Source: CAXBMB01 sp052078155
GTDB lineage: Bacteria; Pseudomonadota; Alphaproteobacteria; Kiloniellales; DSM-21159
DNA length: 64,000 bases
Direction of reading: 5' to 3'
Assembly: GCA_052078155.1 (NCBI GenBank)
Contig: JBQJBP010000003.1
Location: forward strand, 558,001 to 622,000
In this document: in pieces, positions 1 to 8,021 of the stretch
Layout: each line of letters starts with the position of its first letter
How positions within the stretch are numbered: position 1 is the stretch's first letter
Translations under genes and position numbers: made by a program
Notes under the pieces: model-generated
What the model saw: the letters and a program-made list of their open reading frames with translations, nothing else
Database searches by the model: none
Told to the model about the DNA's origin: nothing

Positions 1-65
1 CGGTCCTGGCCCTGGGGCTGCTCTACGTCAATCTGCTGGACAAGCTGAACAGTCTGCGGCGTTAG
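1..65 (+). CDS. C-terminal end of a membrane protein gene (partial)
   Basis: Only the last 20 codons are present, in the frame that ends with TAG at 63-65. The visible peptide is a hydrophobic stretch (LALGLLYVNLLDKL) followed by a short polar tail ending in two arginines. This is typical of the last transmembrane helix and cytoplasmic tail of an ABC-type permease or other inner-membrane transporter, but the family cannot be named from so little. The stop codon coincides with the first bases of the repeat element that begins at 63/64, so the present C terminus may have been set by that insertion. Confidence 0.5.
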   Translation, partial: VLALGLLYVNLLDKLNSLRR

Positions 66-199
66 AGCATGATCGGTTTAGTCAGAAGCGCTTTGCGCTT
101 TGAACTAAACCGTGAATCATCCTCTAAAACATTGAAAAGAGGCAAATTCACGCTTCAAGTGTTATCACGTAGTGATTCCACTTAAACCGATTTGACTCT
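64..199 (+). repeat. MITE-like intergenic element, copy 1
   Basis: 136 bp bounded by AGAG(CATG)ATCGGTTTA on the left and, as reverse complement, AGAG(TCAA)ATCGGTTTA on the right, with TA directly outside each AGAG. Inside are a large hairpin (CGGTTTAG...CTAAACCG enclosing AAGCGC-TTT-GCGCTT), a CCTCT-N12-AGAGG hairpin and ATCAC-GTA-GTGAT. Eight further copies occur in the window. No ORF lies within it. Confidence 0.85.
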
Positions 200-295
200 A
201 CGCGTTCAAGCCAAGTTGTTCGGCGCGCCTCCCCCCGGTCTCCCCGACCAGAATTGATCTACCACAGCTGGTCCACAGGTCCTGATCCACAAGTC

Positions 296-1153
296 CTAAT
301 CTACCAGGGCATCCCCCCGCAGGCCCGCTCGCTCTTCATGGATGGGCAGCACCCGTCCATAGAGCTGGCGGGTGCGCTCGGGCGAGCCCACCATGCCCGG
401 TTCCTCCACATAAGAGAATATGGCCACATAGCGCATTCGGGGGCCAAGAACCGGTTTGACCCGATGCAGAGAATAGCGCCCCTTGAAGATCTGCAGGTCA
501 CCCGGCCCCAGCGTCAGGCATTTCACCCTGCTGTGGTCCCCTTCAAGAATGGCGGCCACCCCGTCATAGTTTTCGTCTTCTGAACTGCGCAGATTGGGGC
601 TGTATTCAAACTCACCGCCTTCATACCCATTCTGGATGGCCAGGGTTACGGTGAAGTTGTTGGTATCAAAGTGCCAGGGAAAGCCCTGGCCTTCCTCCAC
701 CTGATTGATGATCACGTCGGCCAGAGGATCGGCGTAGCGATAAAACCTGTCTTCCCCCAGAGCCGCCTGAATAAACGCTGGAAACGCGGGCCATTCATAC
801 AGCGCCCTCAGAACCGAATCCTGACCAAAGTTATCGGCTGGAACAAAAGAGTTGGAGCGATCATAGAAACGGCGCAACGGGTGCATAACCGGCAGGCTGG
901 GGTCATCCTGGGTGAAGTAGGCATTGGTGCGGTTGAAGGATCGGTGCCCCCTGTCAGCCACACCATCTGCTTCTGCCACCAGATCAGCCAGACAATCCGG
1001 CCGGATGAACCCCCGCAGCACAGCGCAGCCGTCTTCGGCCAAACGCCCCTGAGTTCCGGCCACCAGTTTCTGATAGCCAGCAGATGTCTCATCCGCCAAA
1101 GGATAGCGCGCCAAATCAACATAGTCGCGAGGGTCGGGAGACTGGGCCGTCAT
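296..1153 (-). CDS. 2-oxoglutarate/Fe(II)-dependent oxygenase, HalD/BesD-like
   Basis: 285 residues; ATG with AAGGAG seven bases upstream. The facial-triad motif H161-F-D163 is followed by a distal H230 and arginines near 239-241 suited to binding 2-oxoglutarate, within a predicted double-stranded beta helix (residues 140-245). The general sequence, with WHFDTNNF and GGEFEY, resembles the family that contains the amino-acid halogenases BesD and HalD. In those halogenases the acid of HxD is replaced by Gly. Here Asp163 is kept, so hydroxylation rather than chlorination is expected. The substrate is unknown, possibly a free amino acid. The gene is isolated between repeat copies 1 and 2 and probably monocistronic. 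Confidence 0.75.
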   Translation of the reverse strand: MTAQSPDPRDYVDLARYPLADETSAGYQKLVAGTQGRLAEDGCAVLRGFIRPDCLADLVAEADGVADRGHRSFNRTNAYFTQDDPSLPVMHPLRRFYDRSNSFVPADNFGQDSVLRALYEWPAFPAFIQAALGEDRFYRYADPLADVIINQVEEGQGFPWHFDTNNFTVTLAIQNGYEGGEFEYSPNLRSSEDENYDGVAAILEGDHSRVKCLTLGPGDLQIFKGRYSLHRVKPVLGPRMRYVAIFSYVEEPGMVGSPERTRQLYGRVLPIHEERAGLRGDALVD

Positions 1154-1186
1154 AACGCTCTCCTTAACTGCAGACTGTTCCAGCTT

Positions 1187-1321
1187 AGAGCATGATCGGT
1201 TTGGTCAGAAGCGCTTTGCGCTTGTACCTAAACCGTGAGTCATCCTCTAAAACATTGAAAAGAGGCAAATTTACGCTTCAAGTGTTACACGTCGTGAGTC
1301 CACTTAAGCCGATTTGACTCT
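1187..1321 (+). repeat. MITE-like intergenic element, copy 2
   Basis: 135 bp with the same ends and internal hairpins as copy 1 (left AGAGCATGATCGGTTTG, right ...CCGATTTGACTCT). It lies between the oxygenase start and the methyltransferase stop, so the oxygenase promoter must lie in the 30 bp between or inside the element. Confidence 0.85.
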
Positions 1322-1378
1322 AGCCTGCAGATGAAGAAGCGCTTTCCCATAAGCGTCACGAGACAGGGCGGTTTTTGG

Positions 1379-2191
1379 TCAGGCCTGGGCCGTGATTACA
1401 AGCCCCCGGATCCTGCCTTCCACCGGACCGGCCCCGAAGCGGTCCGCAATGGCCTGCGCCGCCTGTTCCGTTATGGCCTCCAGCAAACTGGCGTCTCGCG
1501 CCTCAATCTCACTGCGCAAAGGTGTCCCCTGACAATAGGCCAGCGCAGGATCGCGGGCCGATGCCGCCCAGGAGGTTTTTTCCAGATCCCTGATTTCGAT
1601 TTTATCAAAGCCAGCCGCCGCCAGCTCCGACCGGATCAGATCCGGGTCATGATAACCATGGGGCGTGCGGGCCAAAAACAGCGGCGGGTCTTCGAGGAAG
1701 AATGACGCCGCCGTCTCGGTCACCAGCCTGGCAAAGTCATTCTGTTCGATCCCGTCCCAGACATTGAAAAAGAAGCGCCCGCCGGGGGCCAGAACGCGCC
1801 GGGCTTCGCGATAGCCTGCAACCCGGTCCGGGAAGAACATGACACCGAACTGGCACAGGACGGCGTCAAACCCGGCGTCCTCGAACGGCAAGTCCAGAGC
1901 ATTGGCTTGCTGCCATATCAGGCGGGGGTCCTGTCCCTGCCGCAAAGCGGCCTGATCCAGCATGGGCTGATTGAGATCACTGACACAGTAACGGGCGCTG
2001 GCGGTCAGGCGCGGTGCCAGAACACGGGTGACCACACCGCTGCCAGCCGCCGTTTCCAGCAGCCGTTCCGGATGAACTTCCAGCACCCGTTCGGCCAGGT
2101 CCTCGGCAAAGTCCTCAAAGATCAGAGGTACCAGATAGCGGTCATAAATCTCAGGAATGGACCCTGTGAAAACCCTGTCGTTTTCTTGCAT
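1379..2191 (-). CDS. class I SAM-dependent methyltransferase
   Basis: 270 residues. Motif I (LETAAGSGVVTR, residues about 45-56) binds S-adenosylmethionine. It is followed by a motif-II-like acidic position (CVSDLNQPML) and DAVLCQFGVMFFPDR, typical of the UbiE/Methyltransf_11 group. The start ATG has GGGGGTG six bases upstream. The gene lies about 117 bp after livM on the same strand and could be the last member of that transporter operon. The methyl acceptor cannot be inferred. Confidence 0.8.
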   Translation of the reverse strand: MQENDRVFTGSIPEIYDRYLVPLIFEDFAEDLAERVLEVHPERLLETAAGSGVVTRVLAPRLTASARYCVSDLNQPMLDQAALRQGQDPRLIWQQANALDLPFEDAGFDAVLCQFGVMFFPDRVAGYREARRVLAPGGRFFFNVWDGIEQNDFARLVTETAASFFLEDPPLFLARTPHGYHDPDLIRSELAAAGFDKIEIRDLEKTSWAASARDPALAYCQGTPLRSEIEARDASLLEAITEQAAQAIADRFGAGPVEGRIRGLVITAQA

Positions 2192-2308
2192 TGGTCACCC
2201 CCGTTCCGGCTAAATTTCCAGAACAATAGGTAACACATCGTCGCCATAAGGCGAAGTCTCGCCCTGTTGGCTCAAATGAACGGCCAGAAAACAGGCTTAA
2301 ACGGCCCC

Positions 2309-3349
2309 TCAGCCTGGCCGCCGAAGCAATCGCTCCGCTTTCTCCAGCAGGGAGCCGATCAGCCCTTGAGGGAAGAACACCACCACCACCACAAAAATAG
2401 CGCCGATGATCAACTGCCAGTACTCCTGAAACTCACTGGCCAGCAGGCTTTCCAGGATACGGAACAGCACCGTGCCGACCGTGGCCGCGATCAGAGAACC
2501 GCGTCCAGCCAGGGCCACCCAGATCAGGGCTTCCGCCGACAGGCCAAAGCCAATCAGGGAGGGGGAGGCAAAGTTGAACTGCACGACAAAAAGCGCCCCG
2601 GCCAGACCGGCAATGGCCGCTGCAAGCGTAAAGGCCCAGACCTTGTAGGCATTGGTTTCATAGCCAAAGGCGCGGGTCCGCAGTTCATGAGAGCGAATGG
2701 CGGCCAGCGTCAGACCAAAGGCAGACCGCTTGGCATAGCTCAGCCCCAGATAACAGAGCGCCAGGACAGCCAGGGTGATGTAATAAAGGCCGTACTCGTT
2801 GTAGTACTCCTCCCCCCCATTCAAGCCCGGCATGAAGGACGGTACGGACAGCAGGCCATTTAACCCGCCCATGTAATCCCAGTTCACAAAGCCCCGCTCT
2901 GCCAGCACTGCAATGGCCAGGGTCACAACCCCGAAGAAAGCCCCCTGCAGGCCTTGGGCGTAAAAGAGGAAGCGGGCCAGGATGTTGGCAACCAATGCAG
3001 CCAGGCCCACTGCCACCAGCAGCCCGACCCAGGACGAGACCAGCCCTTCCATCCCCGGCAACATGCCCAGCGTGACCACCGACATGCCGTAAGCCCCCAG
3101 GCCAAAGAAGATGGCCTGCCCCAGGCACAGCAGTCCCACATGGCCCCAGATAAAGGACAGGCTGAGCGCCAGCAGCGCGTAGGTGAAGTAGATGGAAAGA
3201 TCCAGCAGGCGCCAGGACTCTATGAAGGTCGGGACCAGCAGAAAGGCCCCGGCAGACAACAGGGCAAAGAGATCTTCCGCTGACAGGTTTTTGAGGGAAA
3301 GGCCTCCAACAGCTGTCGACGCCAGGGGTGAGGAACCCGCTTTGCTCAT
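2309..3349 (-). CDS. livM: branched-chain amino acid-type ABC permease LivM (cluster 1)
   Basis: 346 residues, with about eight to ten hydrophobic segments and the LivM-type core (LSLSFIWGHVGLLCLGQAIF, then YVGGLNG-like and GAHE/SHELRTRAFGYETN loops). It forms the inner-membrane channel with LivH. The start overlaps the livH stop by four bases (ATGA), showing translational coupling. The extended N terminus and the C-terminal basic tail are within family range. The substrate is not necessarily an amino acid: Liv-type importers also carry aromatic acids, urea and amides. Confidence 0.88.
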   Translation of the reverse strand: MSKAGSSPLASTAVGGLSLKNLSAEDLFALLSAGAFLLVPTFIESWRLLDLSIYFTYALLALSLSFIWGHVGLLCLGQAIFFGLGAYGMSVVTLGMLPGMEGLVSSWVGLLVAVGLAALVANILARFLFYAQGLQGAFFGVVTLAIAVLAERGFVNWDYMGGLNGLLSVPSFMPGLNGGEEYYNEYGLYYITLAVLALCYLGLSYAKRSAFGLTLAAIRSHELRTRAFGYETNAYKVWAFTLAAAIAGLAGALFVVQFNFASPSLIGFGLSAEALIWVALAGRGSLIAATVGTVLFRILESLLASEFQEYWQLIIGAIFVVVVVFFPQGLIGSLLEKAERLLRRPG

Positions 3350-4209
3350 GCCTTGCGTCCCCCGCGTGAGAGGATGCCTGTGGGAAAGAGGCGGATCAGC
3401 ACCACAGCCAGACCCAGCACGATGATCTCTGCCCAGACCGAAGAGACATTAAACTTGAAAAAGACTTCGGATCCGCCCACCAGACTGACACCGGCCATGG
3501 AGGCGGTGATGGACCCCAGTCCCCCCACCAGGATGGACAGGAAAGACGGCACCAGGAACCCCAGCCCCATGTAGGGATCAATGGAAACAATGGGCGCCAT
3601 CAGGGCCCCGGCGAAACCGGCCAGGGCCGCCCCCAGAGAAAAGGTCACCCGGTCCAGCCGACGGGTGTTGATGCCCAGACAGCTGGCCATGTCCCGATTG
3701 GCGATCACAGAACGGGCCGACAGCCCCACGCGGGTGCGGAAAAAGAACCAGAAGGTGGCGGCAATGATCACCAGAGCCGCCGCCATGATGAAAAGCCGAT
3801 AGACAGGGTACTCCACCCCCAGAATGTCCAGGTTGAAATCCAGAGGCTTGGCAACGGAGTGTGAGCCGGGGCCGAACGTCAGAATGACCGCCTGTTTCAG
3901 CAAAATGGACAGGCCCCAGGTCGCCAGAATGGTGTCCAGCAACCGGCTGTAAACCCGCCGGATCAGCACCTCTTCAACGCAGAGTCCCACCAGGCCGACA
4001 AACAGCGGCGCGATCAGAAGTCCCAGCCAGGGCGACAAACCGGACTGGCTGGTGACCAGCAGGCTGTACGCCCCCAGCATGACAAACTCGCCATGGGCCA
4101 TGTTGATGACGTTCATCAGGCCAAAGATCACGGCCAGCCCCAGGGTCACCAGCATCAAAAAGAGCACATAGTTGGCCCCGTCCAGGAAGCCGGAAAGCAG
4201 ATCACCCAT
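3346..4209 (-). CDS. livH: branched-chain amino acid-type ABC permease LivH (cluster 1)
   Basis: 287 residues and very hydrophobic, with the LivH signatures ALTLG-like LVTLGLAVIFGLMNVINMAH near the N terminus and a cytoplasmic loop with ASCLGINTRRLDRVTF. It pairs with LivM to make the transmembrane pore. It lies 65 bp after livF and overlaps livM by four bases, so cluster 1 reads livK-livG-livF-livH-livM on the minus strand. Confidence 0.88.
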   Translation of the reverse strand: MGDLLSGFLDGANYVLFLMLVTLGLAVIFGLMNVINMAHGEFVMLGAYSLLVTSQSGLSPWLGLLIAPLFVGLVGLCVEEVLIRRVYSRLLDTILATWGLSILLKQAVILTFGPGSHSVAKPLDFNLDILGVEYPVYRLFIMAAALVIIAATFWFFFRTRVGLSARSVIANRDMASCLGINTRRLDRVTFSLGAALAGFAGALMAPIVSIDPYMGLGFLVPSFLSILVGGLGSITASMAGVSLVGGSEVFFKFNVSSVWAEIIVLGLAVVLIRLFPTGILSRGGRKA

Positions 4210-4274
4210 GGCCTGCCCCGCAGATTTTCGGGATGCCGTTGTTCCCCACGCCTGTCTCCTTCATCCCTGCCCCC

Positions 4275-4973
4275 TCACAAAGACATGTACTGTCGAATGG
4301 TCTCAGCCGCGCTGGCCGGATCTGTTACGGGGGTTTCAGCCACAATGTGCCCCTGCTGCATGAAGGCCAGGCGGGAGCACATGGCCAGGATCATATCCAC
4401 ATTCTGCTCCACCAGGATCACGGTCATATCCCGCTGGGCGGCCACCTCTTTCACGATCCGTGCAATCTCCGCCACAATGTTGGGCTGCACCCCTTCGGAG
4501 GGTTCGTCCAGCAACAGCAACTTCGGATCGGACACCAGCGCACGGGCTACGGCCAGCTGCTGTTGCTGACCGCCGGAAAGATTGCCTGCCGGGCGGCGGC
4601 GCATCTCCTGCAGCACCGGAAAAAGGTCATAGATTTCCTGAAAATCCCGGCGGGTCAGATTGCCCAGGATCAAGTTCTCTTCAACACTAAAATTCCCAAA
4701 GATCTCCCGGCCCTGAGGCACATAGGCCAGGCCACGGCGGGCAATCTCAAAAGACGGCAACCCCGAGAGCGACTGTCCGGCAAAGGCTATGTCCCCGGCC
4801 TGGGCAGGCAGGAGACCCATTAACGTCTTCATCAGGGTGGACTTTCCGGCCCCATTGTGACCCAGCAGCCCCAGCACTTCGCCCTTGGGTAAAGACAGGT
4901 CCAGCGCTTCCAGCACCACCCCTTCGCTGTACCCGGCGGTCAGGCCGGTAATGGACAGCAGAGCATCAGACAT
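4275..4973 (-). CDS. livF: Liv-type ABC transporter ATPase LivF (cluster 1)
   Basis: 232 residues from the ATG at 4973. A longer reading to 5033 exists, but 4973 gives the usual MSDALLSITGL start and an 8-bp overlap with the livG stop. It carries Walker A (GHNGAGKST), the ABC signature (NLSGGQQQQLA), Walker B (KLLLLDEPSEG) and the H-loop region (ILVEQNVDM). EPSEG after Walker B is the LivF hallmark. It acts as a cytoplasmic heterodimer with LivG. Confidence 0.9.
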   Translation of the reverse strand: MSDALLSITGLTAGYSEGVVLEALDLSLPKGEVLGLLGHNGAGKSTLMKTLMGLLPAQAGDIAFAGQSLSGLPSFEIARRGLAYVPQGREIFGNFSVEENLILGNLTRRDFQEIYDLFPVLQEMRRRPAGNLSGGQQQQLAVARALVSDPKLLLLDEPSEGVQPNIVAEIARIVKEVAAQRDMTVILVEQNVDMILAMCSRLAFMQQGHIVAETPVTDPASAAETIRQYMSL

Positions 4974-5805
4974 GGGCGCTTTCCCGGCCGTCGGCTTTGT
5001 CCGCCTTGGCCTCGTCAGAAACAGCCGCCCCACCCAGATAGGCCTCTACAAGCTCCCGGTTCTGGCGCACCTCCTCAAAGTCACCATCGGCCACCAGCCG
5101 ACCGTTGAGCATGGCGGCCACCCGACCGCGCAGCGCCTCCACAAAGGTCATGTCATGTTCAATCACGATGATGGCCGCGCCAAATCGGGCCTGAATGTCC
5201 TGCAGAATGCGCACAGCCTCCTGCTTTTCCTGCCGGGTCATGCCTGCTGTGGGCTCATCCAGCAGAATCAGACGGGGCCGGGCCTGCAGCACCATGGCAA
5301 TCTCCAGCCACTGCTTCTTCCCGTGGGACAGGGTGCCAGCCCGCTGACGGGCAATCTGCGCCAGACCCAGCTGTTCGAGAAAGGCCTCGTGCGGATCCTG
5401 CCCAGGCTCTGCTGACCCGGTGTTATCCGGTTCCGCTGCGTCTCGATGGGCCTGAAAATCCACCGGCACCAAAGCCGCAGCCTGCCGGGCCAGGCGGATG
5501 TTCTCCGCCACCGTCAGGTCTTCATAGATGGAGGGGACCTGGAATTTCCGCCCCACGCCCAGACGGGCAATTTTGTGCGGCGGCAGGGCCAGGATGGACT
5601 GACCGTCCAGCCGGATATCACCCTGGCTGGCCTTCAAATGACCGGTCAGCAGGTTAAAAAATGTGGTTTTGCCACACCCGTTGGGGCCGATCACGGTCAA
5701 GAGCTCGCCGCCATCCAGCGACAAGCTCAGATTGGTGACCGCAAGCAGGCCGCCAAAAGACTTCCCCAGGGAAGTGATTTCCAGCAACGCGCTCACGGTC
5801 CCCAT
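4966..5805 (-). CDS. livG: Liv-type ABC transporter ATPase LivG (cluster 1)
   Basis: 279 residues. Walker A is GPNGCGKTT, the signature region is TLSHGKKQWLEIA and Walker B is LILLDEPTAGM. The LivG-type EPTAGM and FVEALRGRVAAMLNGRLVADG are present. Compared with common LivG proteins there is an insert of about 25 mostly polar residues (HRDAAEPDNTGSAEPGQDP) before the signature. The W and H around the signature (SHGKKQW) resemble the urea/amide-type LivG (UrtD), which leaves the substrate class open. Confidence 0.88.
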   Translation of the reverse strand: MGTVSALLEITSLGKSFGGLLAVTNLSLSLDGGELLTVIGPNGCGKTTFFNLLTGHLKASQGDIRLDGQSILALPPHKIARLGVGRKFQVPSIYEDLTVAENIRLARQAAALVPVDFQAHRDAAEPDNTGSAEPGQDPHEAFLEQLGLAQIARQRAGTLSHGKKQWLEIAMVLQARPRLILLDEPTAGMTRQEKQEAVRILQDIQARFGAAIIVIEHDMTFVEALRGRVAAMLNGRLVADGDFEEVRQNRELVEAYLGGAAVSDEAKADKADGRESAHV

Positions 5806-5841
5806 TCCTTCATCAACGTACCCACCAAAATCAGGTCTGAA

Positions 5842-7008
5842 TTACTTGCAGCCTGCTTCCGGTGCGATTTCCCCCAGGGACTTGACCACTTTCAGGCCGT
5901 TGCCCTCGGTTTTGGCCAGGAACATGTTGAAGGTGACGTGATGATCGGCAGCGCCAATGGACAGCGGTCCGGTGGGGCTGTCCATGGTCAGACCTTCCAG
6001 GCCATCCACCAGTGCTTCCCGGTCCACCTTGCCGGATTTTTCCAGGGCCGCTTTGGTGGCCATGACCGCGTTGTAATGGGTCATCACGTAGTGGGAAATG
6101 GGCGCACCATCGCCAGCCGACGCACGGATTTTGGAAACGAAATCCTGCACACCGGGTTCCTGCAGAGAGGCGGCAAACGGCACCGTCACCCACATGTTCT
6201 GGCCTTTGCCTTCACCGAAAGCGCCCAGATAGGTCTCAGCGAAGCCCAGGAAACCAATGGTTACCTGGTCCATCAGACCAAACTCTTCAGCCTGTTTGAT
6301 GAAGGTGATGCCGTCGGCCCCTGGCAGGGCAAACAGCAGGTTCTTCGCGCCGGACGCCTTGATGCGGTCGATCACCGGTTTGAAGTCCGTTTCCCCCCAT
6401 TTGGTGAATTCGGTTCCGACCATCTTGCCGCCAAGGGAAGTCACCAGACCATCAGCGGCTTCGAACATCTTCTGCGGCCAGACGTAATTGGCGCCGAAGC
6501 AGTAGAAGCTGTCACCGGAGCTTTCCATCAGTGCCGGAACCAGTTTGGCCAGTTCCTGATTGGGTACCGTATTGAAAGCGAAAAGATAGCGGTCACAGGC
6601 GCCGCCTTCATAGTTGGTGGCATAAAGCAACGGTGTGCGGGCCTTGCGCAGGGCCGGGGCCATGGCATCACGGGCGTTGGAGGTGATGGGACCAACCACA
6701 GCCAGGGCCTTGTCGCCGCGGGCCAGCTTGTTGGCTCTTTCGACAGAGGTTTTGGGATCGGTCTTGTTGTCTTCGTAGATGATCTCTACCGGACGTCCCA
6801 GGATCCCCCCAGCGGCATTGATTTCCGCAGCGGCCAGATCCATGCCCATCTTGGCCTGATTGCCAAAGAGCTCCAGACCGCCACTGAACGGCAGGACCGC
6901 GCCAATCTTGATGGCCTCGGCAGCCAGCAGTCGGCTGGGAAGGGCTGCGACGGCAGCGCCCGCTACGGCAGTTCCTATAAACTCTCTTCTACCCAATGAT
7001 TTAAACAT
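5842..7008 (-). CDS. livK: periplasmic substrate-binding protein of Liv importer (cluster 1)
   Basis: 388 residues. The N terminus SLGRREFIGTAVAGAA...LLA-AE is a twin-arginine (Tat) signal peptide rather than a Sec signal. The mature part starts AEAIKIGAVLPFSGG and has the two-lobed type I periplasmic-binding fold of the LivK family (peripla_BP_6). It is the first gene of cluster 1, divergent from pncA with 180 bp between. That spacer carries a symmetrical promoter/operator. The shared control suggests nicotinamide, nicotinate or a related pyridine as ligand, which is inference. Confidence 0.82.
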   Translation of the reverse strand: MFKSLGRREFIGTAVAGAAVAALPSRLLAAEAIKIGAVLPFSGGLELFGNQAKMGMDLAAAEINAAGGILGRPVEIIYEDNKTDPKTSVERANKLARGDKALAVVGPITSNARDAMAPALRKARTPLLYATNYEGGACDRYLFAFNTVPNQELAKLVPALMESSGDSFYCFGANYVWPQKMFEAADGLVTSLGGKMVGTEFTKWGETDFKPVIDRIKASGAKNLLFALPGADGITFIKQAEEFGLMDQVTIGFLGFAETYLGAFGEGKGQNMWVTVPFAASLQEPGVQDFVSKIRASAGDGAPISHYVMTHYNAVMATKAALEKSGKVDREALVDGLEGLTMDSPTGPLSIGAADHHVTFNMFLAKTEGNGLKVVKSLGEIAPEAGCK

Positions 7009-7087
7009 CTTTTGATTTCCCTGTTCGACGATTTGGTTTGTTCTTTATTGAAACCGCACTTAGCGCGATATTACCTTACCCAAAACA

Positions 7088-7124
7088 TTGACAATTATTG
7101 TTAGCGTACTCAGTATTCTGTCAA
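7088..7124. promoter_or_regulatory. divergent livK / pncA promoter region with operator site A
   Basis: TTGACA at 7088-7093 reads toward pncA and its mirror TGTCAA (7119-7124) gives TTGACA toward livK. Seventeen bases beyond the latter is ACAATA, a fair -10 for livK. In the centre, 7100-7113 reads GTTAG-CGTA-CTCAG, matching the TTAG-N4-CTAA dyad before ena and the hydroxylase operon at seven of eight positions. A repressor bound here would block both directions. Confidence 0.6.
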
Positions 7125-7188
7125 GAACTCTTTTCCAAAAGAGCCCCGTCAGAGAGTGACGCACGCGACCCACAGGAGAGGTATAAAA

Positions 7189-7830
7189 ATGTCCGGGAGC
7201 CCCCAGCTGAACGCTGACACAGATTGCCTGATCATCATCGATGTCCAAAACGATTTTTGCAGCGGCGGTGCCCTGGCAGTTCCTCAGGGTGAAGAGGTTG
7301 TGCCCCTGGTCAATCAGCTCTCAGCCAGGTTCAGCAACATTGTTCTGACGCAGGATTGGCATCCCGCAGATCATTCATCCTTCGCGGCCAATCACCCTGA
7401 CGGCGCCCCCTTTACAGCCATTGAGCTGGCGTATGGCCCTCAGACCCTCTGGCCCAGCCACTGCGTTCAGGGGACCGCTGGCGCTGAATTCCACGCTGAC
7501 CTGGAAACCAACCCGGCCCAGCTGGTAGTGCGCAAAGGCTTCCGCAGCGCCATCGATTCCTACTCAGCCTTTTATGAGAACGACAAAAAAACCTCCACGG
7601 GCTTGAGCGGTTATCTGAAAGAACGCGGTGTCTCCCGGGTTTTTCTCTGCGGGCTGGCCACGGATTTCTGCGTGTTCTACTCAGCCATGGATGCTCTGGC
7701 CGAAGGCTATGAGACCTTCCTGGTCAACGATGCATGTCGGGGCATTGATTTGGAGGGGTCACTGGACGCGGCCTACTCCGACATGCGGGCCAAGGGCGTG
7801 ACCCTGCTGGAGAGTTCGCAGCTGCTCTAA
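7189..7830 (+). CDS. pncA: nicotinamidase
   Basis: 213 residues. ATG at 7189 is preferred over the upstream GTG at 7156 because AGGAGAGG lies at the right distance before it. The enzyme hydrolyses nicotinamide to nicotinate and ammonia in the cytoplasm. Family residues are visible: catalytic Asp in IIDVQNDF, the metal site DWHPADHSSFAANH, and the nucleophile Cys in GLATDFCV. Its place next to enamidase, sharing the putative operator, suggests it feeds nicotinamide into nicotinate breakdown, besides any NAD salvage role. Confidence 0.93.
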   Translation: MSGSPQLNADTDCLIIIDVQNDFCSGGALAVPQGEEVVPLVNQLSARFSNIVLTQDWHPADHSSFAANHPDGAPFTAIELAYGPQTLWPSHCVQGTAGAEFHADLETNPAQLVVRKGFRSAIDSYSAFYENDKKTSTGLSGYLKERGVSRVFLCGLATDFCVFYSAMDALAEGYETFLVNDACRGIDLEGSLDAAYSDMRAKGVTLLESSQLL

Positions 7831-7842
7831 CGCTGCCCGTTC

Positions 7843-7860
7843 CCCGGAAATCGTTCCGGG
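7843..7860. terminator. hairpin after pncA
   Basis: CCCGGAA-ATCG-TTCCGGG gives a perfect 7-bp stem just after the pncA stop. There is no T-run, so it may be a weak or factor-assisted terminator, or an mRNA 3'-end stabiliser. It separates pncA from the promoter region of the enamidase gene. Confidence 0.45.
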
Positions 7861-7902
7861 CAAAACCAGAGCTGCGAAGAAGGCTTGACGTTGCTCCAAT
7901 TA

Positions 7903-7916
7903 TTTAGTGAGCTAAC
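7903..7916. promoter_or_regulatory. operator site B upstream of enamidase gene
   Basis: TTTAG-TGAG-CTAAC is a dyad with arms TTAG/CTAA. A TTGACG at 7885-7890 could be the -35 box of a promoter for the gene at 8022. The block CAATTATT just before it (7897-7904) also precedes site A. It is proposed as a binding site for the MarR regulator at 9424-9891. Confidence 0.55.
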
Positions 7917-7984
7917 GATATTCAAATCGACAAACCGCCTCTGCCCGGCAGCTGTGCGGACTCAAAAGTCGAACAAGACATCCA

Positions 7985-8004
7985 CGACAGAGAGCGTTCT
8001 GTCG
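7985..8004. promoter_or_regulatory. inverted repeat in the leader of the enamidase gene
   Basis: CGACAGA-N6-TCTGTCG, with perfect 7-bp arms, lies directly before the ribosome site GGGAGG (8009-8014). It could be an mRNA hairpin affecting translation or a second protein-binding site. Confidence 0.4.
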
Positions 8005-8021
8005 GACAACGGGAGGCGATC

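Noticed and set aside
64..199. Structural RNA gene or riboswitch at the hairpin-rich repeat
   Set aside because: The same element occurs many times in both orientations, after as well as before genes, with terminal inverted repeats, which fits a mobile element better than a regulator of one gene.
5446..6999. Long plus-strand open frame (517 codons) opposite livG and livK
   Set aside because: It runs antisense to two well-supported ABC genes, has no family resemblance and reflects GC-rich codon bias.
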